From: Rhodococcus oryzae | GTDB taxonomy: Bacteria > Actinomycetota > Actinomycetes > Mycobacteriales > Mycobacteriaceae | DNA: 64,000 bases | Direction: 5' to 3' | NCBI RefSeq assembly: GCF_005049235.1 | Contig: NZ_SUMD01000015.1 | Span: 27,462-91,461 of the forward strand | Shown here: positions 33,103 to 43,165 of the stretch, in pieces | Layout: every line of letters begins with the position of its first letter | How positions within the stretch are numbered: position 1 is the stretch's first letter | Position numbers and translations under genes: made by a program | The notes under the pieces: generated by a model | Databases searched by the model: none | The model's input: the letters and a program-made list of their open reading frames with translations, nothing else | What the model was told of the DNA's origin: nothing

Positions 33103-33914
33103 CCTCGCCTCACGTTGGCCCAGATCGACAGCGGGACCGCGACGAGCAGCAGCCCGGCGCACCACAGCAGCGACGGCGTCAGCTGGTGGAGGGTGATATG
33201 GCCCTCGGCCATCGAGCGCATCGAGACGGAGAACTGCGAGATCGGCTGATTCCTGACGAAGCCCTGGGACCACTCGGGGAACTGCGACTCCGGGACGAAC
33301 CCGCTCGAGAACATTCCGAGGATCAGCTGCGGGAGGGTCAGGGACTGGCTGGTGATCTCGGGGCTCTTGGTCAGGGTGCCGAGGGCATCACCCGCCATCG
33401 CGAGGGTCATGCCGACGCCGAGCGCCAACGCACAGAAGCCAACGGCCAGCGTCGTACCGCCGATGAAGCGGAACCCGATGGCGTAGCCGTATGCAACGGC
33501 GGCGATCAGGGAGATCACCGCATGGATCAGCATGGCGGTCACCCGCGAGGCCAGCGGGACGGCGGGGAAGATCGGCATCGTCTGAAACCGCGCGTTCATC
33601 CCGTTGGATGCCTCGGTCGCGGCGCGGCCTGCCGCCGTGATCGCGGTGAACGCCATCGCCTGCAGCACGATGATCGGCATCACGAACTGTGCGTAGTCGA
33701 TGCCCTGGACCTTCATGACGAACTTCAGCGGCAGGTAGAAGCCGAGCGTGAAGATCAGGGGCGCCAGAACCGCGACGAAGATCTGTCCGTGGCTCCACAT
33801 GATGTGCACGTTGCGCCCGGACAGCGCCAGCCACTGCTGCATGCTGGACAACTGCGGCTTGCGGTGCCGCCCGGTGCGTGCGATCACGACCGGGCTCGCG
33901 GCGACGGCGGTCAC
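33099..33914 (-). CDS. ABC-2 type permease, DrrB-like
   Basis: 271 residues, GTG start overlapping the ATPase stop by four bases (GTGA). A short basic N-terminus is followed by about six membrane segments. Conserved landmarks of mycobacterial DrrB are visible: GFYLPLKFV, QAMAFTAI, NARFQTMPI, GYAIGFRF and SSGFVPE followed by FVRNQPISQF. It forms the heteromeric membrane channel together with the downstream permease. The three genes are translationally coupled and so made in fixed proportion. Confidence 0.9.
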   Translation of the reverse strand: MTAVAASPVVIARTGRHRKPQLSSMQQWLALSGRNVHIMWSHGQIFVAVLAPLIFTLGFYLPLKFVMKVQGIDYAQFVMPIIVLQAMAFTAITAAGRAATEASNGMNARFQTMPIFPAVPLASRVTAMLIHAVISLIAAVAYGYAIGFRFIGGTTLAVGFCALALGVGMTLAMAGDALGTLTKSPEITSQSLTLPQLILGMFSSGFVPESQFPEWSQGFVRNQPISQFSVSMRSMAEGHITLHQLTPSLLWCAGLLLVAVPLSIWANVRRG

Positions 33915-34894
33915 GACGCAACGCTCGCTTGCTCGGGTTCCTCGTCCTCGGCCCTCGTTCCGGTCAGTGCCAGGAACACGTCATCGAGCGACGGTCGGCG
34001 CAGCGCGATGTCGGCGAGCGGGATCCGCGCGATGTCGAGCCGGCGCAGCACCTCGGCGAGGGTCTGCGCGCCGTACTGCGCGGGAATCGAGAGCCGGTCG
34101 TGTCCGGTCTCGGTGATGTACTCGGGCGGGACCAGGCTCATCAGCACATTGAAGACCCGAGGCAGGTCCGCGAGCTGCACGGGCACGACCTCGCAGTAGC
34201 TGCCACCGGTGCGCTCCTTGAGCTGGTCGGCAGTGCCCTCGGCGATCACGGTGCCCTTGTCGATGACCACGATGTTGTCGCTGAGGACGTCGGCCTCCTC
34301 GAGGTACTGCGTCGTCAGCAGGATGGTGATGCCCTGTGCCTTGAGATCGGACACCAGCGACCACACGCCCTGACGGCTGCGCGGGTCGAGACCGGTGGAC
34401 GGCTCGTCCAGGAAGACCACCTCGGGACGGGTGACCAGCCCGCAGGCGATGTCGACGCGCCGCCGCATGCCGCCCGAGAATCCGGACACCTTCCGGTCGG
34501 CGGCGTACCCCAGATCGAACTGGCGGAGGAGTTCCTCGGCGCGGGCCTTGGCGGACTGCTTGGTCAAGCCGAGGAGCCGCCCGAAGAGTACGAGGTTCTC
34601 TCGGGCGGTGAGTGATTCGTCCAGCGCCGCGTACTGACCGGTCGTCATGATGCTGCGTCGCACGGAGGCGGCCTGCGCCACCACGTCATGGCCGGCCACG
34701 AACGCGCGGCCCGAGTCGGGGCGCAGCAGCGTCGAGAGCACGTTGACCGTGGTGGTCTTACCTGCGCCGTTCGGGCCCAGGATGCCGAGCACGGTCCCTC
34801 GGGGAACCTCGAAGCTGACGCCGCGCAACGCGTGCACGTCGCCGAACGACTTCGTGATTCCCTCGACCAGGACGGCAGAGTGGGGTGAAGGCAT
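33911..34894 (-). CDS. ABC exporter ATPase, DrrA-like
   Basis: 327 residues. Walker A GPNGAGKTTT (near 40), signature FSGGMRRRVDIA, Walker B VVFLDEPSTGLDP, and a DrrA-type C-terminal extension (SLDDVFLALTG). The switch residue that is His in most ABC ATPases is Gln here (LLTTQYLEEAD), as in daunorubicin DrrA, so this is a family trait rather than a defect. It energises the two coupled permeases. The ATG at 34894 lies 7 nt after a good extended -10 box, so its mRNA may be leaderless. Confidence 0.93.
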   Translation of the reverse strand: MPSPHSAVLVEGITKSFGDVHALRGVSFEVPRGTVLGILGPNGAGKTTTVNVLSTLLRPDSGRAFVAGHDVVAQAASVRRSIMTTGQYAALDESLTARENLVLFGRLLGLTKQSAKARAEELLRQFDLGYAADRKVSGFSGGMRRRVDIACGLVTRPEVVFLDEPSTGLDPRSRQGVWSLVSDLKAQGITILLTTQYLEEADVLSDNIVVIDKGTVIAEGTADQLKERTGGSYCEVVPVQLADLPRVFNVLMSLVPPEYITETGHDRLSIPAQYGAQTLAEVLRRLDIARIPLADIALRRPSLDDVFLALTGTRAEDEEPEQASVAS

Positions 34895-34910
34895 GCACGC
34901 GAGTATGTCA
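34895..34910 (-). promoter_or_regulatory. Predicted extended -10 promoter, leaderless ABC exporter mRNA
   Basis: On the minus strand TGA-CATACT (CATACT at 34907-34902) lies 7 nt upstream of the ATG at 34894, so transcription would start at or next to the start codon. No -35 is evident, as expected for an extended -10, and no ribosome-binding site is present. Confidence 0.5.
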
Positions 34911-35153
34911 TGCGTCCACTTCGCGGGTGGTCGACAGCGCTGGATTCGTCACATGTTGGGGTTCGGTTTCCCATCTCGCGGACTCGATGTCGCGGCGAGT
35001 TCGCCCGCCCCGGTGTTCCGCCGGTCGCTCACCTGGGATTTCGGCAACTAAGTTAACCCTGAATCTGGCATCAATAACAATCTTATGATCCCGCATATTG
35101 CAGTTGACCACAGCTTTCTATCGGCACATCGAAACGTATGGTGAACAGCGCCG
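34911..35153. other. Divergent intergenic region, locally AT-rich
   Basis: Separates the ABC operon (-) from the MpaB-family gene (+). The part from about 35040 to 35140 is clearly more AT-rich than its surroundings. No gene, repeat or clear operator was found. Confidence 0.4.
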
Positions 35154-35165
35154 TAGTGTGGTTGC
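35154..35165 (+). promoter_or_regulatory. Predicted -10 box, leaderless MpaB-family mRNA
   Basis: TAGTGT (35154-35159) sits 6 nt before the ATG at 35166, and there is no ribosome-binding site before that ATG. The same arrangement of -10 box plus 6-7 nt plus start codon occurs at three other genes in the window. The -35 is weak. Confidence 0.35.
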
Positions 35166-35969
35166 ATGACGATCATGACTCGACGGGCGGCAGTGACAAT
35201 CCGAGATCTGGCGGGCGAGGGGATCATGCTCGCGGCGGGCGGGCGGGCGATCCTGCTCCAGGTGGCGAATCGTGGCGTCGGTCACGGGGTCGCGGACCAC
35301 AGTGATTTCGCCTATCGGGCAGTCGACCGGCTGCGGACGACGATGACCTATATATATGCAGTCGTCTACGGCACCGACGAGGAGCGCGCGGCTGTCATCA
35401 GGATGGTCAACAAGGCGCACGCCAAGGTGCGCTCGGATGACTACAACGCCTTCGATCCGCAGCTCCAGCTGTGGGTGGCCGCCACCCTCTACGAGAGCGC
35501 CGTCACCCTGTACGAACGCGTCTTCGGCAGGCTCGACGACGCCAATGCCGACGCCCTGTACCGCGAGTACGCGATCCTGGGCACCGCGCTGCAGGTGCCG
35601 GACGGACTCTGGCCGCGCGATCGTGCCGAGTTCGCCGCGTACTGGAAGCAGCAGATCGACGGTGCCGAGGTGGACGCGAAGGTCCGGGCCGTCTCGAGGA
35701 ACCTCTTCCATCCGGTCCGGGCGCCGTTCCTCATTCGCGCGAACCTGCCCGCGTATCGGTGGCTCACGACGGGGCTGCTGCCCGAGCGATTGCGGCAGCA
35801 GTTCGAGCTGCCCTGGAACGAGCGGGACCAGCGCAGGTTCGATCGGGTGATGACACTCGCTTCCTGGGTGTACCCCCGGATCCCGAGGGTGATCCGGCAC
35901 GCGCCCAGGTCCGTCTATCTCTTGGACATGCGTAGGCGGCTGCGCTCGCGGGGCTCGCTCGCGGCCTGA
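35166..35969 (+). CDS. Oxygenase MpaB family protein (DUF2236)
   Basis: 267 residues, about the usual length. Family hallmarks are the arginine-rich block RAVDRLRTTMTYIYAVVYG, MVNKAHAKVR with the probable haem-ligand His85, and YNAFDPQLQLWVAATLYESAVTLYE, given here in parts as AFDPQLQLWVAATL. MpaB/Lcp relatives bind haem b; latex-clearing protein cleaves polyisoprene and MpaB oxidises mycophenolic acid intermediates. The substrate here is unknown. It lies between a lipid/peptide exporter and a thioesterase-like gene, which fits lipid chemistry but does not prove it. A second ATG nine bases downstream is an alternative start. Confidence 0.88.
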   Translation: MTIMTRRAAVTIRDLAGEGIMLAAGGRAILLQVANRGVGHGVADHSDFAYRAVDRLRTTMTYIYAVVYGTDEERAAVIRMVNKAHAKVRSDDYNAFDPQLQLWVAATLYESAVTLYERVFGRLDDANADALYREYAILGTALQVPDGLWPRDRAEFAAYWKQQIDGAEVDAKVRAVSRNLFHPVRAPFLIRANLPAYRWLTTGLLPERLRQQFELPWNERDQRRFDRVMTLASWVYPRIPRVIRHAPRSVYLLDMRRRLRSRGSLAA

Positions 35970-35988
35970 GGGGCGCAGCCGCCCGCGG

Positions 35989-36465
35989 CTACTTCGGGCT
36001 CACCCAGATGGTGATGTCCGCATGCACCACCTCGGTGCCTGCCTTGTCATAGAGCGCGACGGACACCACGAGGTCCGTGCCGGAGGTGATCTCGGCGAAG
36101 TCCGGGAGGTCCGGCACCGTCGCCACGGCGCGCAGCCCGGTGTCGGCCTTGGCGAGGTACCGGGTGTTCATCGACTTCGGGATCCATCGGTGGGAGGTGG
36201 GCACCGTTGCCTCCGCGAGCATGCCCATCGCCGCCTCGGCGAGGTTGCACGCGGCGATCGCGTGGAAGGTGCCGATGTGGTTGTGCACGCCCCACCACTT
36301 GGGCGCCCTCGCCTCGCAGAGCCCCGGCTCGAGGCGGGTGACGTGGGGGAGCACTGTCGCGAAGTAGGGCACCCGCAGGCACATGCCCAGCGAGAACAGC
36401 GCCCCGCCGATGCGGTTTCGGGGGAGCTTGAGCCAGCCGCGGTAGGTCGGTGTCTGTAGCGTCAT
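35989..36465 (-). CDS. DUF4442 hotdog-fold thioesterase-like protein
   Basis: 158 residues, single hotdog domain. RIGGALFSLGMCLRVPY near the N-terminus, the block WWGVHNHIGTFHAIAACNLAE (shown in part as VHNHIGTFHAIAA), and the C-terminal strands DLVVSVALYDKAGTEVV match DUF4442 proteins, distant relatives of the PaaI/YiiD acyl-CoA thioesterases. A role in acyl-CoA hydrolysis is inferred from fold only. It converges on the MpaB-family gene with a 19-bp gap. Its start is 7 nt from a -10 box that a 16-bp palindrome overlaps, so it is probably repressed by a TetR-type regulator. Confidence 0.85.
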   Translation of the reverse strand: MTLQTPTYRGWLKLPRNRIGGALFSLGMCLRVPYFATVLPHVTRLEPGLCEARAPKWWGVHNHIGTFHAIAACNLAEAAMGMLAEATVPTSHRWIPKSMNTRYLAKADTGLRAVATVPDLPDFAEITSGTDLVVSVALYDKAGTEVVHADITIWVSPK

Positions 36466-36496
36466 GGACGCTATCTTACTTTGGAGTAAGTTACTG
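36466..36496 (-). promoter_or_regulatory. Leaderless -10 overlapped by palindromic operator
   Basis: CTTACT-TTGG-AGTAAG (36475-36490) is a perfect palindrome with 6-bp arms. It overlaps the minus-strand -10 TAAGAT (36478-36473), which lies 7 nt before the ATG at 36465. GTTACTG follows at 36489-36495; the same heptamer occurs at the operator before the TetR gene (62563-62569). Confidence 0.5.
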
Positions 36497-36521
36497 TGCG
36501 TCCGGCCGCCCCGGATCGGAT

Positions 36522-36557
36522 TTGAACTCCTGGCCGGTCTGCGGCATACTGTTCGGG
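36522..36557 (+). promoter_or_regulatory. S10 operon promoter
   Basis: TTGAAC (36522-36527), 17-nt spacer, CATACT (36545-36550). The predicted start is at or near 36556, the first base of GGTTGCCTA. The rplN promoter has the same 9-mer at the same 5-nt distance from its -10. Confidence 0.75.
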
Positions 36558-36767
36558 TTGCCTAGACCCCGGTCGTGTTCCACTGCGTCTGGCGGCGGGC
36601 GAGAGATGACCGAAGCTCCGGCAGTCAGTGCGGGGCCGAGGCCAATGCAGGACGGAAGCAGTACCTGCGCTCACTTGCGAGCGCATCCGGCATTCATGTT
36701 CAGGGGACAATTGTGCCTTGAGTGTGAGAGGTAGGGCGACACGCCCGACCGCGTGTACCGGAGAACC

Positions 36768-36890
36768 ATGACAGATGAACAGCGGCAGCGGATCGGGTAC
36801 TTGCCCGGTCGCCAACGTTCGGACAGTCATGGGCAAGGCAGGAACTGTGCAAACGAGGTAGCCCATGACGGGTCTACACGAACGAGGTAG
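36768..36890 (+). CDS. Possible 40-residue leader ORF in S10 leader
   Basis: ATG at 36768 with GGAG four bases upstream (36760-36763); it runs 40 codons and stops at 36888-36890, inside the second leader hairpin. The peptide is polar and basic (begins MTDEQRQRIGYLPG) and resembles nothing recognised. The frame may be chance, but its end inside the repeated stem would let translating ribosomes disrupt that structure. Confidence 0.25.
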   Translation: MTDEQRQRIGYLPGRQRSDSHGQGRNCANEVAHDGSTRTR

Positions 36891-36906
36891 CCCCCCAGGG
36901 TCTACA
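36852..36906 (+). repeat. Tandem 29-nt-period hairpin repeat in S10 leader
   Basis: Copy 1 at 36852-36878 and copy 2 at 36881-36906 share AACGAGGTAGCCC and GGGTCTACA. Each folds into GTAGCCC paired with GGGTCTAC with one bulged T; the loops differ (ATGAC and CCCA). Conserved stems with different loops point to selection on RNA structure. The copies end about 40 nt before rpsJ. Confidence 0.6.
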
Positions 36907-36945
36907 AGGGCCTAATTCATAACGGGCAAGGAAGAGGACACAAGC

Positions 36946-37251
36946 GTGGCGGGACAGAAGATCCGCATCAGGCTCAAGGCCTACGACCATGAGGCGATCG
37001 ATGCGTCAGCGCGCAAGATCGTCGAGACGGTGACCCGTACCGGGGCCCGTGTCGTTGGACCGGTGCCGTTGCCGACTGAAAAGAACGTGTACTGCGTCAT
37101 CCGCTCGCCGCACAAGTACAAGGACTCGCGCGAGCACTTCGAGATGCGTACCCACAAGCGGCTGATTGACATCCTCGACCCGACGCCCAAGACAGTCGAC
37201 GCGCTCATGCGCATCGATCTGCCGGCCAGCGTTGATGTCAACATCCAGTGA
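36946..37251 (+). CDS. rpsJ: 30S ribosomal protein S10
   Basis: 101 residues, the standard mycobacterial length and sequence ([19 protein letters not shown], then [20 protein letters not shown]). Part of the 30S head and, as NusE, of the antitermination complex. GTG start with a GGAAGAGGA purine stretch upstream (36930-36938). First gene of the S10 operon, after a long leader. Its TGA overlaps a GTG that is probably not the rplC start. Confidence 0.98.
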   Translation: MAGQKIRIRLKAYDHEAIDASARKIVETVTRTGARVVGPVPLPTEKNVYCVIRSPHKYKDSREHFEMRTHKRLIDILDPTPKTVDALMRIDLPASVDVNIQ

Positions 37252-37271
37252 GCGCGGCGGAGACAAAAACA

Positions 37272-37928
37272 ATGACTGAGAACAAGATCAAGGGAATCCT
37301 GGGCACCAAGCTCGGCATGACCCAGGTCTTCGACGAGAACAACCGGGTCGTCCCGGTCACCGTCGTGAAGGCCGGACCGAACGTGGTCACCCAGATTCGT
37401 ACCGAGGAGCGCGACGGCTACAGCGCCGTGCAGCTCGCGTTCGGTGCGATCGACCCGCGCAAGGTCAACAAGCCGGAGTCCGGCCAGTTCGCCAAGGCCG
37501 GTGTGACCCCCCGTCGCCACGTCGTGGAGCTCCGCGTTGCGGATGCCTCCGAGTACGAGGTCGGCCAGGAGCTCACCGCCGAGGTCTTCGAGGACGGCGC
37601 CTACGTCGACGTCACCGGAACCAGCAAGGGCAAGGGCTTCGCCGGAACCATGAAGCGGCACGGCTTCGCCGGCCAGGGCGCCTCTCACGGCGCGCAGGCC
37701 GTGCACCGTCGCCCGGGTTCGATCGGTGGCTGCGCCACTCCCGGCCGCGTGTTCAAGGGCATGCGCATGTCGGGCCGCATGGGTAGCGACCGCATCACGA
37801 CGCAGAACCTCTCGGTCCACAAGGTGGACGCCGAGAACGGTCTGCTTCTCATCAAGGGTGCGATCCCTGGCCGCAAGGGTGGTCTCGTGATCGTCAAGAC
37901 CGCAGTGAAGGGTGGTGCGTCCGCATGA
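37272..37928 (+). CDS. rplC: 50S ribosomal protein L3
   Basis: 218 residues from the ATG at 37272 ([20 protein letters not shown]), preceded by a purine-rich GGCGGAGA. A GTG at 37248 overlapping the rpsJ stop would add eight residues but lacks a ribosome-binding site. L3 organises domain VI of 23S rRNA near the peptidyl transferase centre; the extended loop [20 protein letters not shown] is intact (shown as [11 protein letters not shown]). Its stop overlaps the rplD start (ATGA). Confidence 0.97.
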   Translation: MTENKIKGILGTKLGMTQVFDENNRVVPVTVVKAGPNVVTQIRTEERDGYSAVQLAFGAIDPRKVNKPESGQFAKAGVTPRRHVVELRVADASEYEVGQELTAEVFEDGAYVDVTGTSKGKGFAGTMKRHGFAGQGASHGAQAVHRRPGSIGGCATPGRVFKGMRMSGRMGSDRITTQNLSVHKVDAENGLLLIKGAIPGRKGGLVIVKTAVKGGASA

Positions 37929-38605
37929 CCGAGACCGCAACCAAGCTGACCCTCGACGTCAAGACCGCCGGTGGCAAGACCAACGGCACCGTCGATCTCC
38001 CCGCTGAGATCTTCGACGTCACGGCCAACATCGCGCTGATGCACCAGGTCGTCGTCGCGCAGCTCGCCGCTGCACGTCAGGGCACGCACTCCACCAAGAC
38101 CCGCGGCGAGGTTCGCGGCGGTGGCAAGAAGCCGTGGCGTCAGAAGGGCACCGGCCGCGCCCGTCAGGGCTCGACCCGCGCTCCGCAGTTCGCCGGTGGT
38201 GGCGTCGTCCACGGCCCGCAGCCGCGTGACTACAGCCAGCGGACCCCCAAGAAGATGAAGGCAGCCGCCCTGCGCGGTGCCCTCTCCGACCGGGCGCGCA
38301 ACGAGCGCATCCACGTGATCACCGAACTGGTGTCGGGTCAGACCCCGTCCACCAAGGGCGCGAAGTCGTTCCTCGGCGAGATCTCGGATCGCAAGAAGCT
38401 CCTGCTCGTCGTCGGGCGTGCAGACATCGCGGCATGGAAGAGCGTGCAGAACCTGGAAGGCGTGCACCCCATCGCACCCGACCAGCTCAACACGTACGAC
38501 GTGCTCAACAGCGATGACATTGTGTTCAGCGTCGAGGCGCTCAACGCGTTCATCCACGGGCCGGCCGAGTCCGCCCAGGCAGACAGCAAGGAGGAGAGCA
38601 AGTGA
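37925..38605 (+). CDS. rplD: 50S ribosomal protein L4
   Basis: 226 residues. Has the long internal loop that lines the exit tunnel ([19 protein letters not shown]) and the C-terminal globular part. In E. coli L4 represses its own operon through the S10 leader; whether it binds the unusual leader here is not known. Start overlaps the rplC stop by four bases. Confidence 0.98.
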   Translation: MTETATKLTLDVKTAGGKTNGTVDLPAEIFDVTANIALMHQVVVAQLAAARQGTHSTKTRGEVRGGGKKPWRQKGTGRARQGSTRAPQFAGGGVVHGPQPRDYSQRTPKKMKAAALRGALSDRARNERIHVITELVSGQTPSTKGAKSFLGEISDRKKLLLVVGRADIAAWKSVQNLEGVHPIAPDQLNTYDVLNSDDIVFSVEALNAFIHGPAESAQADSKEESK

Positions 38606-38907
38606 GCACCATCGCTGATCCCCGCGACATCTTGCTGGCCCCGGTCATCTCCGAGAAGTCCTACGGACTGATCGAGGAAGGCACCTACACCTTCCTGGTG
38701 CACCCGGACTCGAACAAGACGCAGATCAAGATTGCCGTCGAGAAGGTCTTCGGCGTCACTGTGACGAGTGTCAACACCGCCAACCGTCAGGGCAAGCGCA
38801 AGCGGACGAAGTTCGGTTACGGCAAGCGCAAGGACACCAAGCGCGCGCTCGTCACCCTCTCCGCCGACAGCAAGCCCATCGAGATCTTCGGAGGACCGGT
38901 CGCGTAA
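38602..38907 (+). CDS. rplW: 50S ribosomal protein L23
   Basis: 101 residues, GTG start overlapping the rplD stop, GAGGAG upstream. L23 sits at the tunnel exit and is the docking point for SRP and trigger factor. Family signatures [19 protein letters not shown] and [18 protein letters not shown] are intact. Confidence 0.98.
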   Translation: MSTIADPRDILLAPVISEKSYGLIEEGTYTFLVHPDSNKTQIKIAVEKVFGVTVTSVNTANRQGKRKRTKFGYGKRKDTKRALVTLSADSKPIEIFGGPVA

Positions 38908-38947
38908 GCGGGCGGGACTTGACGAGACATAGAGGACGAGAAGACTC

Positions 38948-39787
38948 ATGGCAATCCGTAAGTACAAGCCGACTACCCCGGGCCGTCGTGGCTCGAGCGT
39001 CTCGGACTTCGCCGAGATCACTCGGTCGACTCCCGAGAAGTCGCTTATCCGCCCGCTGCACGGTCGCGGTGGACGTAACGCCCACGGTCGCATCACCACC
39101 CGTCACAAGGGTGGCGGTCACAAGCGCGCCTACCGGCTGATCGATTTCCGTCGCAACGACAAGGACGGCGTGCCGGCCAAGGTCGCTCACATCGAGTACG
39201 ACCCCAACCGCACGGCGAACATCGCCCTGCTGCACTACGCCGACGGCGAGAAGCGCTACATCATCGCGCCGAAGGACCTCAAGCAGGGTGCGAAGGTCGA
39301 GTCCGGTGTCGGAGCCGACATCAAGCCGGGCAACAACCTGCCGCTGCGCAACATCCCGACCGGTACCACCATCCACGCGGTGGAGCTGCGTCCGGGCGGC
39401 GGCGCCAAGATGGCCCGCTCCGCAGGCGCCAGCATCCAGCTGCTGGGCAAGGAAGGCCCCTACGCGACCCTGCGTATGCCCTCCGGTGAGATCCGTCGCG
39501 TCGACGTGCGCTGCCGCGCATCCGTCGGCGAGGTCGGCAACGCCGAGCAGTCGAACATCAACTGGGGCAAGGCCGGCCGTATGCGCTGGAAGGGCAAGCG
39601 CCCGACCGTCCGTGGTGTCGTGATGAACCCGGTCGACCACCCGCATGGTGGTGGCGAGGGCAAGACCTCCGGTGGTCGCCACCCGGTCAGCCCGTGGGGA
39701 CAGCCTGAGGGCCGTACCCGCAAGCCCAACAAGCCGAGCGACAAGCTCATCGTCCGCCGCCGCCGTACCGGCAAGAACAAGCGCTAG
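38948..39787 (+). CDS. rplB: 50S ribosomal protein L2
   Basis: 279 residues, full length. L2 is needed for subunit joining and peptidyl transfer; the conserved C-terminal block with the essential histidine is present ([19 protein letters not shown]). ATG start after a purine-rich stretch, 40 bp downstream of rplW. Confidence 0.98.
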
Positions 39788-39800
39788 GAGGGAGTTCAGA

Positions 39801-40078
39801 ATGCCACGCAGCCTGAAGAAGGGCCCGTTCGTCGATGACCACCTCCTCGCGAAGGTGGATGTGCAGAACGAGAAGGGAACCAAGCAGGTCATCAAGACCT
39901 GGTCCCGTCGTTCCACGATCATCCCGGACTTCATCGGACACACGTTTGCGGTCCACGACGGCCGTAAGCACGTCCCCGTGTTCGTCTCCGACTCGATGGT
40001 CGGACACAAGCTCGGAGAGTTTGCACCGACCCGCACGTTCAAGGGTCACATCAAGGATGATCGGAAGGCGAAGAGGCG

Positions 40079-40082
<4 letters not shown>
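39801..40082 (+). CDS. rpsS: 30S ribosomal protein S19
   Basis: 93 residues ([16 protein letters not shown]). Binds 16S rRNA in the 30S head with S13. Start at 39801 chosen by family length and by GGAGGGAG just upstream; the open frame extends further 5' but overlaps rplB. Its stop overlaps the rplV ATG. Confidence 0.98.
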
Positions 40083-41292
<1,210 letters not shown>

Positions 41293-41295
41293 CGC

Positions 41296-41712
41296 ATGTT
41301 GATCCCCCGTCGGGTCAAGCACCGCAAGCAGCACCACCCGAGCCGTTCGGGTGCCGCCAAGGGCGGAACTCAGGTGACCTTCGGTGACTACGGCATCCAG
41401 GCTCTCGAGCCCGCCTACATCACCAACCGTCAGATCGAGTCCGCTCGTATCGCCATGACGCGCCACATCAAGCGTGGCGGCAAGATCTGGATCAACATCT
41501 TCCCGGATCGCCCGCTCACGAAGAAGCCTGCCGAGACCCGAATGGGTTCCGGTAAGGGTTCGCCCGAGTGGTGGGTCGCGAACATCAAGCCCGGTCGGGT
41601 CATGTTCGAGATGACTTACCCCAACGAGGAGATTGCTCGCGAGGCCCTGCGTCGCGCGATGCACAAGCTCCCGTGCAAGTGCAGGATCGTCACGAGGGAG
41701 GAGCAGTTCTGA
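41296..41712 (+). CDS. rplP: 50S ribosomal protein L16
   Basis: 138 residues, standard length. Contacts the A-site tRNA elbow and is needed late in 50S assembly. Typical start [14 protein letters not shown] and block [21 protein letters not shown] at 41282-41288 precedes the ATG. Confidence 0.98.
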   Translation: MLIPRRVKHRKQHHPSRSGAAKGGTQVTFGDYGIQALEPAYITNRQIESARIAMTRHIKRGGKIWINIFPDRPLTKKPAETRMGSGKGSPEWWVANIKPGRVMFEMTYPNEEIAREALRRAMHKLPCKCRIVTREEQF

Positions 41713-41948
41713 TGGCTACTGGAACCCCAGCCGCAGAGCTCCGTGAGCTCAGCGAAGAAGAGTTGGTCACCCGGCTCCGCGAGTCGAAGGAAGAGTTGTT
41801 CAACCTTCGCTTCCAGATGGCGACCGGTCAGTTGGACAACAACCGTCGTCTGCGCGTTGTCCGCCACGAGATCGCGCGCGTCTACACCGTCATGCGCGAG
41901 CGTGAGCTCGGCCTCGCAGCCGCCCCGAGTGCGGGTGACGCGGCATGA
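41712..41948 (+). CDS. rpmC: 50S ribosomal protein L29
   Basis: 78 residues, two long helices ([35 protein letters not shown]). Located beside L23 at the tunnel exit. The ATG shares one base with the rplP stop and overlaps rpsQ at its 3' end. Confidence 0.97.
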   Translation: MATGTPAAELRELSEEELVTRLRESKEELFNLRFQMATGQLDNNRRLRVVRHEIARVYTVMRERELGLAAAPSAGDAA

Positions 41949-42232
41949 GTGAGAACGAGAAGGACACCGCAGTGACTGAAGAGCGTGGGACCCGCAAGGT
42001 CCGCATCGGCTACGTCGTCTCCGACAAGATGGAGAAGACGATCGTCGTCGAGCTCGAGGATCGTGTGAAGCACCCGCTGTACGGCAAGATCATCCGCCGT
42101 ACCACCAAGGTGAAGGCGCACGACGAGAACGGCATCGCCGGCATCGGCGACCGCGTCCAGCTCATGGAGACCCGACCGCTGTCGGCGACCAAGCGCTGGC
42201 GTCTGGTCGAGGTGCTCGAGAAGGCCAAGTAA
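41945..42232 (+). CDS. rpsQ: 30S ribosomal protein S17
   Basis: 95 residues, OB-fold primary 16S rRNA binder ([18 protein letters not shown]). The N-terminal extension of about 17 residues is usual in actinobacteria; a GTG at 41972 is an alternative start. Last gene of the S10 transcript, followed by a strong terminator. Confidence 0.96.
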   Translation: MSENEKDTAVTEERGTRKVRIGYVVSDKMEKTIVVELEDRVKHPLYGKIIRRTTKVKAHDENGIAGIGDRVQLMETRPLSATKRWRLVEVLEKAK

Positions 42233-42248
42233 GAAGAGCACTACACCG

Positions 42249-42281
42249 AAACGGCCCGTCCCGGTTGGGGGCGGGCCGTTT
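42249..42281 (+). terminator. S10 operon terminator
   Basis: 14-bp stem (42249-42262 with 42268-42281, one G-U pair), GGTTG loop, then TTGTGTGTTT. Lies 17 bp after rpsQ. Confidence 0.92.
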
Positions 42282-42338
42282 TGTGTGTTTCACCAGCGGG
42301 GGAGTGCGCAACCACAATCGACGCCGATAGCGCGCGAT

Positions 42339-42373
42339 TTGGATTCCCTCGGCGTGTTCCCTACACTAGAGCG
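42339..42373 (+). promoter_or_regulatory. spc operon (rplN) promoter
   Basis: TTGGAT (42339-42344), 17-nt spacer, TACACT (42362-42367), then five bases and GGTTGCCTA (42373-42381), the same start region as the S10 promoter. The leader to rplN is about 109 nt; the rest of this 249-bp gap holds no gene. Confidence 0.72.
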
Positions 42374-42481
42374 GTTGCCTATGCCTCCGCATGCCCGCAT
42401 GTGGGTACGGCTGGGTAACAGACCGCGCGCATCGGGTCGGTAATCCGGTGCGTACGAAAATCCAGGTCTTAGGAGAGATCA

Positions 42482-42850
42482 GTGATTCAGCAGGAGTCGC
42501 GACTGCGCGTCGCCGACAACACGGGTGCCAAGGAGATTCTCTGCATCCGCGTTCTCGGCGGTTCGTCTCGTCGCTACGCCGGGATCGGCGACATCATCGT
42601 CGCCACCGTCAAGGACGCCATCCCGGGTGGAAACATCAAGAAGGGCGAGGTCGTCAAGGCCGTCATCGTCCGTACCACCAAGGAGCGCCGCCGTCCGGAC
42701 GGCTCGTACATCAAGTTCGATGAGAACGCTGCCGTTCTCATCAAGCCTGATCACGATCCCCGTGGCACCCGCATCTTCGGACCCGTGGGTCGTGAGCTGC
42801 GCGACAAGAAGTTCATGAAGATCGTTTCGCTCGCCCCGGAGGTGCTGTGA
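42482..42850 (+). CDS. rplN: 50S ribosomal protein L14
   Basis: 122 residues, universal length; [18 protein letters not shown] and [23 protein letters not shown] (C-terminus VSLAPEVL) are canonical. Located at the subunit interface (bridge B8). GTG start 6 nt after an AGGAGAG box. Confidence 0.98.
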   Translation: MIQQESRLRVADNTGAKEILCIRVLGGSSRRYAGIGDIIVATVKDAIPGGNIKKGEVVKAVIVRTTKERRRPDGSYIKFDENAAVLIKPDHDPRGTRIFGPVGRELRDKKFMKIVSLAPEVL

Positions 42851-43164
42851 TGAAGGTGCACAAGGGTGACACCGTTCTGGTCATCGCCGGCAAGGACAAG
42901 GGCGCCAAGGGCAAGGTCATCCAGGCCTTCCCGGCGACCGAGAAGGTCCTCGTCGAGGGCGTGAACCGGATCAAGAAGCACACCGCGGTCTCCGCGAACG
43001 AGCGTGGCGCCTCCTCCGGCGGCATCGTGACGCAGGAAGCCCCGATCCACGTGTCGAACGTGCAGGTCGTGGACTCGGACGGTAACGCCACTCGCGTGGG
43101 CTACCGCACCGATGAGAACGGCAAGCGGGTTCGGATCTCCCGTAAGAACGGGAAGGACATCTGA
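42850..43164 (+). CDS. rplX: 50S ribosomal protein L24
   Basis: 104 residues from the ATG at 42850 ([21 protein letters not shown]), which shares a base with the rplN stop. KOW-domain assembly initiator of 50S. A GTG one codon upstream is possible but does not match the family start. Confidence 0.97.
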   Translation: MKVHKGDTVLVIAGKDKGAKGKVIQAFPATEKVLVEGVNRIKKHTAVSANERGASSGGIVTQEAPIHVSNVQVVDSDGNATRVGYRTDENGKRVRISRKNGKDI

Positions 43165-43165
43165 G

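Larger units (their letters stand above)
36556..36945 (+). promoter_or_regulatory. Long structured S10 leader
   Basis: About 390 nt lie between the predicted transcript start and rpsJ. They contain: two overlapping, mutually exclusive small stems (GCAGG 36647-36651 with CCTGC 36664-36668, against TGCGCTC 36666-36672 with GAGCGCA 36679-36685); a hairpin at 36730-36750 (8 of 9 pairs); a 40-codon frame at 36768-36890; and a tandem pair of bulged hairpins at 36852-36906. The heptamer GAGGTAG occurs three times (36728, 36855, 36884). It may mediate ribosomal-protein feedback; no known leader family was recognised. Confidence 0.5.

Noticed and set aside
36647..36668. GGAAG-containing hairpin resembling part of a bacterial SRP RNA
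   Set aside because: Only a few bases match and the rest of the SRP fold and its flanking stems are missing; it lies in the S10 leader.
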